A stretch of 64,000 bases of DNA from an uncultured Archangium sp. (GTDB taxonomy: Bacteria > Myxococcota > Myxococcia > Myxococcales > Myxococcaceae). Shown piece by piece: positions 53,466 to 62,096 of the stretch. Each line of letters starts with the position of its first letter. Positions within the stretch are counted from its first letter, which is position 1. The position numbers were made by a program, and so were the translations under genes. The stretch lies in NCBI GenBank assembly GCA_903905455.1, contig CAIVGN010000029.1, forward strand, positions 186,001 to 250,000, in the 5' to 3' direction. The notes beneath the pieces are model-generated. The model was not told the DNA's origin, made no database searches, and saw only the letters and a list, made by a program, of their open reading frames with translations.

Positions 53466-54881
53466 CTACTCGCCGCGGCGCTTGCTCATCTCGCGCGCCT
53501 TGAAGCGTTTTCCTGCGGCCTTGCGCTTCTCCTGCCCCGGACGCTCGCGCCAGAACAGCCGCACGGGCACCTTGAGGTGGAACGCCTTGCGCAGGTACCC
53601 GATGACGTAGCGCGCGTAGCGGTCGGGGATGCCCTTGGGCTGGTTCACCATCATGGTGAAGGCCAGCGGCGCGGTGGCCACCTGGGCGGAGTAGTAGATG
53701 CGCAGCTGCTTGCCGCCCACGATGGGCAGCGAGTGCTCCGAGGTGACGTGCTCGACGATCTTGTTGAGCTGGTTGGTCTTGGCGCGGAAGTACTGCTGCT
53801 GGAAGAGCTCGAGGGCGATCTCCAGCACCTTCTTCACCTTCTCGCCGGTCTTGGCGGAGATGAAGACCATGGGCGCCCAGTCGACCCAGTCGAGGTACCA
53901 CTTCACCTCGGCGCGGAAGCTCTCTTCCTTCGAGGTGCCGCGCACCAGGTCCCACTTGTTGACGCAGATGATCAGCGCCCTGCCCTTGGCCTCGGCGAGC
54001 GCGGCGATCTTCCGGTCCTGGTCCACGGCGGGCTCGGTGGCGTCGATGAGCAGGACCGCCACGTCGGAGTCTTCGGCCGCGCGCAGCGCCCCGAGCACCG
54101 AGAAGCCCTCGACGCGCTGGGTGATGGATGACTTGCGGCGGATGCCGGCGGTGTCCGTGAGCACGAACTTGCGGCCCATGAACTCCAGCTCGGAGTCGAT
54201 GGGGTCGCGGGTGGTGCCGGCCACGGGGCTGGAGATCACCCGCTCTTCACCGAGCAGCGCGTTGACCAGGGTCGACTTGCCCACGTTGGGGCGCCCCACG
54301 ATGGCCACGCGGATGGCGCGGTCCTCGTCGGGCACGTCTTCGATGGCCTCGACCGGCTCGACGTCGCTGGGCGGCAGCTTGGGGATGGCGAACTCGAGGA
54401 GATCGATGAACCCCTCGTTGTGCTCGGCCGACACCGGGAACGGGCGGCCCAGCCCGAAGCGGTGGAAGTCGGCGACCATCTCTTCGGCGTCGGCCCGGCC
54501 GTCGGTCTTGTTGATGACCAGGATCACCGGCTTGGACGACTGGCGGAGGTACTTGGCGACCTCCTGGTCGACGTTGGTCGGCCCGGTGCGGGCGTCGCAC
54601 ACGAAGAGCACCAGGTCGGCCTCTTCGACGGCGGCCTGCGCCTGCTGGCGGATGTACCGCGCCATGGGGTCTTCGTGCTTCTCGTCGGGGATGAAGCCGC
54701 CCGTGTCCACCACGGTGACCAGGCGCCCTTCGAGCTCCACGTCGGCGTAGTGCCGGTCGCGGGTCACGCCGGGCATGTCCTCGACGATGGCGCGCTTGCG
54801 GCGGATGAGGCGGTTGAACATGGTCGACTTGCCGACGTTCGGCCGGCCGACGATGGCGATGAGGGGGCGTCCGCGCTTCAT
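53466..54881 (-). CDS. der: ribosome biogenesis GTPase Der (EngA)
   Basis: 471 residues from ATG 54881 (MKRGRPLIAIVGRPNVGKST), overlapping the era stop by ATGA. Two tandem G domains: first GRPNVGKST, DTGGF, NKTD; second (about 200-375) VGRPNVGKSTLVNALLG, DTAGIRRKSS, NKWDLV. A C-terminal KH-like domain (LRIYYSAQVATAPLAFTMMV) and basic tail follow. Der is needed for 50S subunit maturation. Family-typical length. Confidence 0.97.
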   Translation of the reverse strand: MKRGRPLIAIVGRPNVGKSTMFNRLIRRKRAIVEDMPGVTRDRHYADVELEGRLVTVVDTGGFIPDEKHEDPMARYIRQQAQAAVEEADLVLFVCDARTGPTNVDQEVAKYLRQSSKPVILVINKTDGRADAEEMVADFHRFGLGRPFPVSAEHNEGFIDLLEFAIPKLPPSDVEPVEAIEDVPDEDRAIRVAIVGRPNVGKSTLVNALLGEERVISSPVAGTTRDPIDSELEFMGRKFVLTDTAGIRRKSSITQRVEGFSVLGALRAAEDSDVAVLLIDATEPAVDQDRKIAALAEAKGRALIICVNKWDLVRGTSKEESFRAEVKWYLDWVDWAPMVFISAKTGEKVKKVLEIALELFQQQYFRAKTNQLNKIVEHVTSEHSLPIVGGKQLRIYYSAQVATAPLAFTMMVNQPKGIPDRYARYVIGYLRKAFHLKVPVRLFWRERPGQEKRKAAGKRFKAREMSKRRGE

Positions 54882-55873
54882 CGCTTCATCTCCTGGGTGT
54901 AGCCCAGCTTGCGCAGCCCATCCTGGCGCTCCGTCCACCGGGGCTCGACCTTGACCTGCAGCGCGAGGAACACGTGCGTGCCAAAGAGCCGTTGAATCGC
55001 CATGCGGGCATCGGTGCCGATGGTCTTGAGCATCTCGCCGCGCTTGCCGATGAGGATCGCCTTCTGCGAGTCGCGCTCCACGAAGATGTTCGCGTGGATC
55101 TTGATGAGCCCCTCGAGCTTCGGCTTGGGGGGCGTGCCGGGCTTGGGCGCCGCGGCCTTCTTCTGCTTGGGCTTCTTCGGGGGCGGCTTGTGGCGCTCCT
55201 CCTCGTCGAAGACCTCGACCACCACGCCCACCGAATAGGGCACTTCCTGGTGGCAGTGGCGCAGCACCTGCTCGCGGATGAACTCCGAGACCAGGGTGCG
55301 CTCTTCCTGGTCGGTCAGCATGTCGGCGGGAAAGAGCGGGTCACCCTCGGGCAGGTGCTTGAGCACCTGCTCGAAGAGATGATCGAGGCCCTCGCCGTGC
55401 CGCGCCGCCACGGGGATCACCTCCGCGAAGGGGAACTCCTTGCGGTACAGATCGATGAGCGGCAGCAGCAACACCTTCTTGATGGTGTCGATCTTGGTGA
55501 GCACGAGGATCACCGGCTTGCCGAAGGTCTTGAGGCGCTCGAGCACCGCCCGGTTGCCGGGCGAGATGTGCAGCTCGGTGTCTTCCTTCAGGCCCTCGGT
55601 CTCGACGAGGAAGAGCACGAGATCGCTCTCCTCGGCCGCGTTGAGGGCGGCGTCGACCATGAACTTGTTGAGCGCGCCCTTTGCCTGGTGGATGCCGGGG
55701 GTGTCGAGGAAGGCGACCTGGCCGCTTTCCTTGGTCAACACGCCGAGAATGCGGGTGCGCGTCGTCTGGGGCTTGGGCGAGACGATCGACACCTTTTCGC
55801 CCAGCATTCTGTTGAGCAACGTGCTCTTGCCGACGTTCGGTCGGCCAATCAACGCGGCGTATCCGCTGCGCAT
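54878..55873 (-). CDS. era: GTPase Era with a Lys/Pro-rich insertion
   Basis: 331 residues. G domain: G1 IGRPNVGKSTLLN, G3 DTPGIHQ, G4 TKID; C-terminal KH domain with VERDSQKAILIGKRGEMLKT. Era binds 16S rRNA and is required for 30S assembly. A segment at about 224-256 (EERHKPPPKKPKQKKAAAPK onward) is not part of the usual 300-residue Era and lies between the G/KH hinge strands. GGAG stands 8 bp before ATG 55873, and an 8-bp-stem hairpin lies upstream. Coupled to der by ATGA. Confidence 0.95.
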   Translation of the reverse strand: MRSGYAALIGRPNVGKSTLLNRMLGEKVSIVSPKPQTTRTRILGVLTKESGQVAFLDTPGIHQAKGALNKFMVDAALNAAEESDLVLFLVETEGLKEDTELHISPGNRAVLERLKTFGKPVILVLTKIDTIKKVLLLPLIDLYRKEFPFAEVIPVAARHGEGLDHLFEQVLKHLPEGDPLFPADMLTDQEERTLVSEFIREQVLRHCHQEVPYSVGVVVEVFDEEERHKPPPKKPKQKKAAAPKPGTPPKPKLEGLIKIHANIFVERDSQKAILIGKRGEMLKTIGTDARMAIQRLFGTHVFLALQVKVEPRWTERQDGLRKLGYTQEMKR

Positions 55874-55894
55874 GGGGTGCTCCGGAGGTGATCG

Positions 55895-55921
55895 GGAACT
55901 CCCGCAACCAGCGAGTTCCCT
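55895..55921. promoter_or_regulatory. perfect 8-bp-stem hairpin upstream of era
   Basis: GGGAACTC (55895-55902) pairs with GAGTTCCC (55914-55921) across an 11-nt loop, in the 90-bp gap between the cyclophilin stop (55964) and the era start (55873). No T-run follows on the minus strand. It could attenuate read-through from the cyclophilin genes or act as an mRNA processing site; unproven. Confidence 0.5.
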
Positions 55922-55963
55922 TGAGAGTCGGAGGCCCCCTTACACCTTTTCGCCCGGTTCCGC

Positions 55964-56515
55964 TTACGGCGTGTTGGAGATCGTCAGCTTCTTCACCACC
56001 ACCGGGCTCCGGGGGCGGTCGTCGGCGTCCTTGGGCAGCACGTTGGCGATGCGGTCGGCCACGTCCTGGCCCTGGATGACCTCGCCGAAGATGGTGTGCT
56101 TGTTGTTCAGGTTCGCCGTGGTGGTCACGGTGATGAAGAACTGGCAGCCGTTGGTGTTGGGGCCCGAGTTGGCCATGGCCAGGAGCCCCGCGCGGTCGAA
56201 GCGGCGCCCGGACTGGAACTCGTCTTCGAACTTGAAGCCCGGCTTGCCGCGACCGGTGCCGGCCGGGTCACCACCCTGGATCATGAAGTTCTTGATGCAG
56301 CGGTGCATCACCGTGCCGTCGTACAACGGCTTGTTCTTCATGGCCTCGCCGCTGACGGGGTGGGTCCACGGCTTTTCCCCGGTGGCCAGGCCGACGAAGT
56401 TCTCGACGGTCTTCGGGGCGTCCCTGGGGAACAGGTGCACGAGGATCACGCCCTCGCTGGTGTCGAACCGGGCGTACAGCTCGTGGCCGGCGCGTGCTTC
56501 TTCCATCATTCCCAT
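55964..56515 (-). CDS. cyclophilin-type peptidyl-prolyl isomerase, cytoplasmic
   Basis: 183 residues without a signal peptide; the start (ATG 56515, or an ATG 6-9 bp inside) is uncertain. Cyclophilin core: FPRDAPKTVENFVGLATGEK, FMIQGGDPAGTG (catalytic-site QGGD), FEDEF, LLAMANSGPNTNGCQFFITV, LNNKHTIFGEVIQG. It accelerates Xaa-Pro isomerisation during protein folding. First of three adjacent paralogues, each with a different localisation signal. It lies 30 bp after the lipoprotein paralogue. Confidence 0.93.
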   Translation of the reverse strand: MGMMEEARAGHELYARFDTSEGVILVHLFPRDAPKTVENFVGLATGEKPWTHPVSGEAMKNKPLYDGTVMHRCIKNFMIQGGDPAGTGRGKPGFKFEDEFQSGRRFDRAGLLAMANSGPNTNGCQFFITVTTTANLNNKHTIFGEVIQGQDVADRIANVLPKDADDRPRSPVVVKKLTISNTP

Positions 56516-56545
56516 GACTCGAATCTCGCTGCGAAGAGGGGGTGG

Positions 56546-57190
56546 TTACGGCGTTTCCGAAATGGTGATGCTCTCGATGACCACGGGCTCGAGCGGGCGA
56601 TCGCCCGGAGCCTTGGGCACCTTCGAGATGGCCTCGACCACCTCGTACCCCTTTACGACTTCGCCGAAGATCGTGTGCTTGTTGTTCAGGTAGGCCGGGG
56701 TGGAGGTGGTGATGAAGAACTGCGAGCCGTTGGTGGCGGGGCCCGCGTTCGCCATGGCCAGCAGCCCCACGCGGTCGAAGGTCTTTCCCGACTGAACCTC
56801 GTCTTCGAACTGGTAGCCGGGGTTGCCGGTGCCGGTGCCGAGCGGGTCACCACCCTGGATCATGAAGCCGTCGATGACGCGGTGGAACACGGTGCCGCTG
56901 TAGAGGGGCACGCCGCGCTTCATCTCGCCGGTGGCCGGGTGGCGCCACTCGCGCTCGCCCGTCGAGAGCCCGACGAAGTTCTTCACCGTCTTGGGGGCGT
57001 CCTTCGAATAGAGCTTCACGGTGACCGCGCCCAGGCGGGTCTTGATCGTGGCGTAGAGCTCGGTCCCGGCGGAGACCTTGTCGGTCCACGCGCCCTGCCC
57101 CGTGGCCGCCGCGGTGCTGCCGGCGCCGTCCTTCTTGCAGCCGACGAACGCCAGGGCGCCGAGGGCGAACAGCACGACGAGGGAGCGCAT
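56546..57190 (-). CDS. cyclophilin-type peptidyl-prolyl isomerase, lipoprotein
   Basis: 214 residues from ATG 57190 (TGATG overlap with the preceding paralogue; a GTG 3 bp upstream is alternative). MRSLVVLFALGALAFVGC has lipobox F-V-G-C; mature protein begins CKKDGAGST and so is envelope-anchored. Core motifs: YSKDAPKTVKNFVGLSTGE, FHRVIDGFMIQGGDP, FEDEVQSGKTFDRVGLLAMA, NGSQFFITTSTPAYLNNKHT. Close relative of the flanking paralogues. Confidence 0.93.
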   Translation of the reverse strand: MRSLVVLFALGALAFVGCKKDGAGSTAAATGQGAWTDKVSAGTELYATIKTRLGAVTVKLYSKDAPKTVKNFVGLSTGEREWRHPATGEMKRGVPLYSGTVFHRVIDGFMIQGGDPLGTGTGNPGYQFEDEVQSGKTFDRVGLLAMANAGPATNGSQFFITTSTPAYLNNKHTIFGEVVKGYEVVEAISKVPKAPGDRPLEPVVIESITISETP

Positions 57191-57798
57191 CACTTCTGAC
57201 CTCCGGCCGCCCTGGGGGCCTTGTCGCTGATGGTGACCTTCTTCATCACGGCCTTCTCGAGGCCGTTCATCTTCGAGATCAGCTCGACCACGTCGTAGCC
57301 GGTGACCACCTCGCCGAAGATGGTGTGCTTGTTGTTGAGGTGGCCGGGGGTGGAGGTGGTGATGAAGAACTGCGAGCCGTTGGTCGCGGCGCCGCGGTTG
57401 GCCATGGCCAGCAGGCCGACCTTGTCGAACTTGCGACCGGACTTGAACTCGTCGTCGAAGGTGTAGCCGGGGCCGCCACCGCCGGTGCCCTCGGGGTCAC
57501 CGCCCTGGATCATGAAGTTCTCGATCACCCGGTGGAAGAGCAGGCCGTCGTAGAAGGCGCGCCTGGTCTTCTTGCCGCTCCTGGGGTCGAGGAACTCCTT
57601 CTCACCCGACGCGAGGCCCACGAAGTTGGCGACGGTGTTGGGCGCGTCCTTCGAGAAGAGGCGCAGTACGATGTCTCCCTGCCCCGTGGAGATGGTGGCG
57701 AAGAGGTCCTTGCCGCCCTTCGCGAGAGTGGTGAACTTGCCCTCGCCGGCCGAGGCGAGCGTCGAGAAGAGGAGAACCGGCAGCAGCAGTCGCGTCAT
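57190..57798 (-). CDS. cyclophilin-type peptidyl-prolyl isomerase, exported
   Basis: 202 residues. MTRLLLPVLLFSTLASAGEG is a Sec signal peptide cleaved after Ala-Ser-Ala, so the enzyme is periplasmic. Core: FSKDAPNTVANFVGLASGEK, FHRVIENFMIQGGDP, FDDEFKSGRKFDKVGLLAMA, SQFFITTSTPGHLNNKHTIF, with a basic C-terminal extension (VMKKVTISDKAPRAAGGQK). It is the first transcribed of the three and starts 48 bp after rnc. Confidence 0.93.
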   Translation of the reverse strand: MTRLLLPVLLFSTLASAGEGKFTTLAKGGKDLFATISTGQGDIVLRLFSKDAPNTVANFVGLASGEKEFLDPRSGKKTRRAFYDGLLFHRVIENFMIQGGDPEGTGGGGPGYTFDDEFKSGRKFDKVGLLAMANRGAATNGSQFFITTSTPGHLNNKHTIFGEVVTGYDVVELISKMNGLEKAVMKKVTISDKAPRAAGGQK

Positions 57799-57846
57799 GG
57801 GCGCGAACCGTAGCCACGCGCCTGTCGATCGTCACCGGGAGAAATG

Positions 57847-58575
57847 TCAGGCGCGCGTGGCGAGGATGGCCAGCGTCTTCTCGGCGGCCCCCTGCTCGGC
57901 CTCTTTCTTCGAGCGCCCGGTGCCGCGCGCGAAGAGCTCGCCGTTGATGCTCACTTCGATCTCGTAGACCTTCTCGTGCTCGCGGCCCGACTCGCTGACG
58001 ATGCGGTAGCGGGGGCTGGCCTTGAAGTGCACCTGGGCGGCTTCCTGGAGCAGGGTCTTGTAGTCCCGACCCTGGCGGCCCTCGGCCACCCCGTCGAGCG
58101 CGTCGCCGAAGAAGGTGTCGATGAAGGCCAGCACCGCGGTCATGCCGTTGCCCACGTACAGCGCGCCGATCACCGCCTCGAGGGCGTCGGCGAGCAGCGA
58201 GCTCTTCTCGCGCCCCCCGGTCAGCTCTTCACCCCGCCCCAGCAGCAGCAGCTCGCCCAGGCCCATGGCCCTTGCCACGCGGGCCAGGCCCTCTTCGTTG
58301 ACGATCAGCGCCCGCAGCTTCGAGAGCTCGCCCTCGTCGGCCCTGGGGAAGCGCTCCATGAGCCGGTGGCTGATGGCGAGATCGACGACCGCGTCACCGA
58401 GGAACTCGAGGCGCTCGTTGTCTTCGATCGCCTCCTTCTGCTCGTTGCAGAAGCTCTTGTGGGTGATGGCCACCAGGGCCTGGGTGGTGTCGGCGAAGGA
58501 TTGTTTGGCGTGGGCCTCGAGGAGCGCGAGACGCTCCTTCGGGGGCAGCTTCGAGGGCTTCAGGGTGTCGCTCAT
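57847..58575 (-). CDS. rnc: ribonuclease III
   Basis: 242 residues: signature NERLEFLGDAVVDL with the catalytic acidic residues, a second acidic site (LLADALEAVIGALYV), and a C-terminal double-stranded RNA-binding domain (YKTLLQEAAQVHFKASPRYR; GTGRSKKEAEQGAAEKTL). It processes rRNA precursors and other structured RNAs. Starts within the stop of the upstream gene (ATGA). With era downstream, after the cyclophilins, this is a variant of the common rnc-era cluster. Confidence 0.97.
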   Translation of the reverse strand: MSDTLKPSKLPPKERLALLEAHAKQSFADTTQALVAITHKSFCNEQKEAIEDNERLEFLGDAVVDLAISHRLMERFPRADEGELSKLRALIVNEEGLARVARAMGLGELLLLGRGEELTGGREKSSLLADALEAVIGALYVGNGMTAVLAFIDTFFGDALDGVAEGRQGRDYKTLLQEAAQVHFKASPRYRIVSESGREHEKVYEIEVSINGELFARGTGRSKKEAEQGAAEKTLAILATRA

Positions 58576-59480
58576 CCTGAAGTGACCTCGACCTCGTCGA
58601 AGGGCACGGCCATCAGGTCCGAGACGAAGCCGCGAATGCCGGGGAACTCGTCGAGCTCGAAGCGGTCGGCCCAGATCTTCCCGGTGGGGCCGGCGAGCAG
58701 GCCGCGGAAGGTCTTGCCCTGCACCCGGGCGGCGGCGAAGCGCAGGTTCTGCTCACCCACGCGCACGTCGGCGACGACCTCCATGGGGCTGCGCGGGGGC
58801 ACGAGGCAGTCGCCGAAGGCCGCGAAGAGCTCCTTGAAGGGCAACGACGAGTCGTTGGGCGCCTGGGCGATCATCGTGGGGCTGCTGGTGATGGTCGCCG
58901 GGCCCTCGGCGTTGGAGCTGCTGGGCGACGAGACGGTCTCCACCACCACGTCGCTGAAGAGCGCGAAGAGGAAGTCTTCCAGGGCGCGGCGGTCGAAGAA
59001 CTCGCTGAGCTCGAAGACGTTCTGGGTGGCGTTGGTGAGCTCGATGTCGCCGTTGAGCGTGCGCACGATGCGGAACTGGCCGGTGCGGCTGGCGCCGATG
59101 GTGAACTTGAGCGGCGGGCGCTCGAGATCGGCGGTCAGCTGCAACGAGGCCGGGTCGACCCGGGGCGAGATGCCCAGGGAGGTCAGCTCGTTGCTGCGGC
59201 GCTCGAGTTGGTAGAGGTGATCGTTCAGGGTTTGAACGACCAGGTCCTCCAGCCGGCTGCCGGGTGAGAGGTAGGCGACGTTGATGGGTTGGGAGCCGAC
59301 GAACTCCGACGGCCCCACGTAGAGCAGGCGGTCACCCATGACGGTGAACGACACCCGCTCGATGACCTTGCGGCTGAGGGGGTTGATGGCCTGGCCACCG
59401 TTGAGCACGAGCTCGGCCTCGACGACGCCGTCCGACTCCGCCACATCCAACCCGAGCTGTTCGAGGAAGGCTCGATCCAT
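58572..59480 (-). CDS. hypothetical protein, 302 aa
   Basis: MDRAFLEQLGLDVAESDGVV start. Soluble, beta-rich, with no signal peptide. Repeated short beta segments (VSFTVMGDRLLYVGPSEFVG; LKFTIGASRTGQFRIVRTLN; MEVVADVRVGEQNLRFAAAR) and a Ser-rich loop (VSSPSSSNAEGPATITSSP). No family recognised. ATGA overlap with rnc implies coupled translation, and the acyl-CoA dehydrogenase gene ends 12 bp upstream, so all belong to one minus-strand unit. Confidence 0.75.
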   Translation of the reverse strand: MDRAFLEQLGLDVAESDGVVEAELVLNGGQAINPLSRKVIERVSFTVMGDRLLYVGPSEFVGSQPINVAYLSPGSRLEDLVVQTLNDHLYQLERRSNELTSLGISPRVDPASLQLTADLERPPLKFTIGASRTGQFRIVRTLNGDIELTNATQNVFELSEFFDRRALEDFLFALFSDVVVETVSSPSSSNAEGPATITSSPTMIAQAPNDSSLPFKELFAAFGDCLVPPRSPMEVVADVRVGEQNLRFAAARVQGKTFRGLLAGPTGKIWADRFELDEFPGIRGFVSDLMAVPFDEVEVTSG

Positions 59481-59492
59481 GAGCCGCCGACC

Positions 59493-60635
59493 TCAGCCTT
59501 TCAGGACGTCTCGCGCAATGATCGAACGCTGAATCTCGCTGGTTCCTTCGCCGATCTCGCAGAGCTTGGCGTCGCGGAGGTAGCGCTCCACGGGAAATTC
59601 GCGGGTGTAGCCATACCCGCCGTGGATCTGCACGGCCTTGTTGCAGGCCCGGGTGGCGGCCTCGGAGGCGAAGAGCTTCCCCATGGACGCCTCGCGCGTG
59701 TACGGCTTGCCGGCGTCGGCGAGGGTGGCGCTGCGGAAGACGAGCAACTGGGCCGCGTCGATCTCCGTCTGCATGTCGGCCAGCATCCAGCGGATGGCCT
59801 GGAAGTCGCCGATGGCGCTGCCGAAGGCCTGGCGGTCCTTGGCGTACTTCACCGACTCTTCGATGGCGCCGCGGCCCAGGCCGCAGGCCAGCGCGCCGAT
59901 GGTGATCCGGCCGCCGTCGAGGATCTTCATGGTGTCCACGAAGCCCATGCCGACCTCGCCGAGGCGCTGAGAATCAGCGACCTCCACGTGGTCGAGGTGG
60001 AGCTCGGCGGTGTCCGACGAGCGCATGCCCAGCTTGCCGTGGATCGACTTCTGGCTGAAGCCCTTGAGGCTCTTGTCGAGGATGAAGGCGGTGATGCCCT
60101 TCTGGCGCTTGGCCGCGTCGGTGACCGCGAGCACCACGAAGACGTCGCCCACGGTGCCCTGGGTGATGAACATCTTCGAGCCGTTGAGCACCCAGGAATC
60201 GCCCTTCTTCACCGCGGTGGTCTTCATGCCCGCGGAGTCGGAGCCGCTGCCCGGCTCGGTGAGCGCCCAGGCGCCCAGCCACTCACCGGTCGCCAGCTTG
60301 GGGAGGTACTGCTGCTTCTGCCGCTCGTTGCCGAACATGCGGATGTGCGAGGTGCCCAGGCCATTGTGCGAGGCCACCGTGAGCGCGAGCGAGCCGTCGT
60401 AGCGGGCCACCTCTTCGACCACCACCGCGACCGCCAGCGCGCCCATGGCCGCGCCGCCGTATTCCTCACCGATGCGAATGCCCAGCAGCCCCAACTGGCC
60501 CATCTCGCGGACGATCTCGAGGGGGAACTTCTCGGAGTGGTCCCACTCGCGGGCCTTGTCCTTCACGCGCTTCTCGCAGAAGTCGCGCACGGTCTTCTTC
60601 AGGGCCTGGATGTCGTCGGGAAGCTCGAATTCCAT
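59493..60635 (-). CDS. acyl-CoA dehydrogenase (short/branched-chain type)
   Basis: 380 residues from ATG 60635 ([20 protein letters not shown]). Flavin-site blocks [20 protein letters not shown] and [20 protein letters not shown], family block [20 protein letters not shown] (QIHGGYGYT), and the catalytic-base region [19 protein letters not shown] with Glu in the position used by short- and medium-chain enzymes. It introduces the alpha-beta double bond in acyl-CoA, FAD-dependent, passing electrons to ETF. A methylglutaconyl-CoA hydratase gene lies upstream on the same strand beyond a repeat element, fitting branched-chain or fatty acid oxidation; exact chain specificity is not readable. Confidence 0.93.
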   Translation of the reverse strand: MEFELPDDIQALKKTVRDFCEKRVKDKAREWDHSEKFPLEIVREMGQLGLLGIRIGEEYGGAAMGALAVAVVVEEVARYDGSLALTVASHNGLGTSHIRMFGNERQKQQYLPKLATGEWLGAWALTEPGSGSDSAGMKTTAVKKGDSWVLNGSKMFITQGTVGDVFVVLAVTDAAKRQKGITAFILDKSLKGFSQKSIHGKLGMRSSDTAELHLDHVEVADSQRLGEVGMGFVDTMKILDGGRITIGALACGLGRGAIEESVKYAKDRQAFGSAIGDFQAIRWMLADMQTEIDAAQLLVFRSATLADAGKPYTREASMGKLFASEAATRACNKAVQIHGGYGYTREFPVERYLRDAKLCEIGEGTSEIQRSIIARDVLKG

Positions 60636-60731
60636 GGGCGGGCGTATACCGACTTCGACTCGTCGTGACACGACCAACGACCAGACGCAGCGCGTTGAAT
60701 CCGTAACGGTCAGGATGTCTCCGGGTGCACC

Positions 60732-60865
60732 GCGGCTTCGATGGGAGGCGTGCGTCTCCCGCGATCGGCAGAGGTCGTCTCTGTGTTTGGGTGCCCGGGA
60801 TCGCCCCAATCCCTTCCTTTCCCCCCGGGGAAAGGGGAGCGCTCATCTGCCGCGCGGGCTAGACG
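60732..60865. repeat. left arm of a 549-bp inverted-repeat element
   Basis: 134 bp from GCGGCTTCGATGGG to GGCTAGACG, matching the reverse complement of 61148-61280 at roughly nine in ten positions by eye. It contains its own palindrome (CCTTTCCCCCCGGGGAAAGG, 60816-60835). It begins 97 bp upstream of the acyl-CoA dehydrogenase start. See the right arm and spacer. Confidence 0.85.
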
Positions 60866-61147
60866 AGCGCACAGAAATTCGGGGCCGGGCCTCCATTTTC
60901 AGGAACGGTCGGGGTTGCCTGATCCACCGTCGGACCTCGACGGTTTTCGTGAGAGGCGACGCGGGGCGCTGAAGCAGCAGCAACGTGAAGCAGCAGGTGC
61001 TGCCTTCGGCAGCCACGACAGGAAGTCAGATGTTGCTGCCTGGGCGGTGGATCAGGCGCATGCCAAGACCATCGAGAAGAAGCGTCGGCGATCTGCGCTG
61101 CGGTCGGTCCTGCACCTTGAGGCCTTGCCCCATTCGACTCTGAATCC
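60866..61147. other. spacer of the inverted-repeat element, with nested inverted repeats
   Basis: 282 bp with no convincing gene. Nested pairs: CCTGATCCACCG (60918-60929) with CGGTGGATCAGG (61045-61056); GCAGCAAC (60977-60984) with GTTGCTGC (61032-61039); and a central hairpin GCTGCC-TTC-GGCAGC (60999-61013). Short frames on both strands exist but start inside the arms and have repetitive Arg/Gly-rich composition. Confidence 0.6.
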
Positions 61148-61280
61148 CGTCTAGCCGCGCGGCAGATGAGCGCACCCCTTTCCCCGGGGGGAAAGGATGG
61201 GATTGGGGCGATCATGAGCACCCAAACACCGAGACGATCTCTGCCGATCGCAGGAGACGAACAGCCCCCATCGAAGCCGC
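61148..61280. repeat. right arm of a 549-bp inverted-repeat element
   Basis: 133 bp (CGTCTAGCCGCGCGG to TCGAAGCCGC), the inverted partner of 60732-60865. It also holds the internal CCTTTCCCCGGGGGGAAAGG palindrome. It ends 15 bp before the stop codon of the hydratase gene, so the element exactly fills the gap between the hydratase and the acyl-CoA dehydrogenase. No transposase or target duplication is recognised. Confidence 0.85.
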
Positions 61281-61295
61281 CCGTCCTGCCCACCC

Positions 61296-62063
61296 TCACC
61301 TCCCGCGGTACACCGGCGGCCGCTTCTCCGCGAAAGCCTTGAGCCCCTCGATCCGATCCTCCGTCCCGATCGTCTGCGCGTACTTCTGCTGCTCCACCGA
61401 CAACGCCGCGTCGAGATCCAGGTGCGCCCCCTCGTCAATCGCGTGCTTCGCCAGCGCCACGGCAATCGGCGCGTTCTGGCAGATCACCTTCGCCAGCCCC
61501 TGCGCGTCTTCCTGGGTCCCGATGCGCGACGCGAGCCCCAATCTGACCGCCTCATCCGCCGCGACCCGTCGCCCGGTCAGAATGAGCTCCTTGGCCACGC
61601 CCTTCCCCACCAACCTGGGCAACCGCTGCGTCCCACCCGCCCCGGGAATGATCCCCAACTTCACCTCGGTGAGCCCCATCTCGGCCTCCGCGGAGATCAC
61701 CCGCACGTCGCAGCACAACGACAACTCCGTCCCGCCCCCGAACGCCGCCCCGTTGACGAAGGCGATGAACACGCAGTCGGACAACTCGAGCGCCCGAAAG
61801 GTCTGGCGCATCAGCGACAGGAAGGCCCTCACCTCGTCAGGCGTCATGGTGGCGCGCTCCTTCAGGTCGGCCCCCGCGCAGAACGCCTTCGTCCCCGCAC
61901 CGCGCACCACCACCGCCCGCACCGACCGGTCCGCCCCGGACACCCGCGCCACGTTCGCCGCCAGCTCCGTCACCATGGCCCGCGACAACGCGTTGCGCTT
62001 CGCCTCGCCGTTGATGGTCCAGGTCTCGAACGGCCCGTGCGACTCGATCATGAATTCGGACAT
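61296..62063 (-). CDS. methylglutaconyl-CoA hydratase (AUH/LiuC-like enoyl-CoA hydratase)
   Basis: 255 residues from ATG 62063, GGGAG 9 bp upstream. Crotonase fold: oxyanion-hole strand [32 protein letters not shown] (first acidic residue), [20 protein letters not shown] (second Glu), [11 protein letters not shown]. The end, [20 protein letters not shown] then RPPVYRG, is strikingly like the AUH/LiuC 3-methylglutaconyl-CoA hydratases rather than generic EchA. That enzyme makes HMG-CoA in leucine breakdown, which the lyase at 25066 would then cleave. The sub-assignment is inference from remembered family patterns. Confidence 0.88.
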   Translation of the reverse strand: MSEFMIESHGPFETWTINGEAKRNALSRAMVTELAANVARVSGADRSVRAVVVRGAGTKAFCAGADLKERATMTPDEVRAFLSLMRQTFRALELSDCVFIAFVNGAAFGGGTELSLCCDVRVISAEAEMGLTEVKLGIIPGAGGTQRLPRLVGKGVAKELILTGRRVAADEAVRLGLASRIGTQEDAQGLAKVICQNAPIAVALAKHAIDEGAHLDLDAALSVEQQKYAQTIGTEDRIEGLKAFAEKRPPVYRGR

Positions 62064-62096
62064 ACGGTGCAACTCCCGTTGGGTAAGTTCCGCGCC

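Noticed and set aside
60741-61299. Overlapping frames on both strands in the inverted-repeat element
   Set aside because: They start inside the repeat arms, have Arg/Gly/Ser-rich composition and no motif; treated as non-coding.
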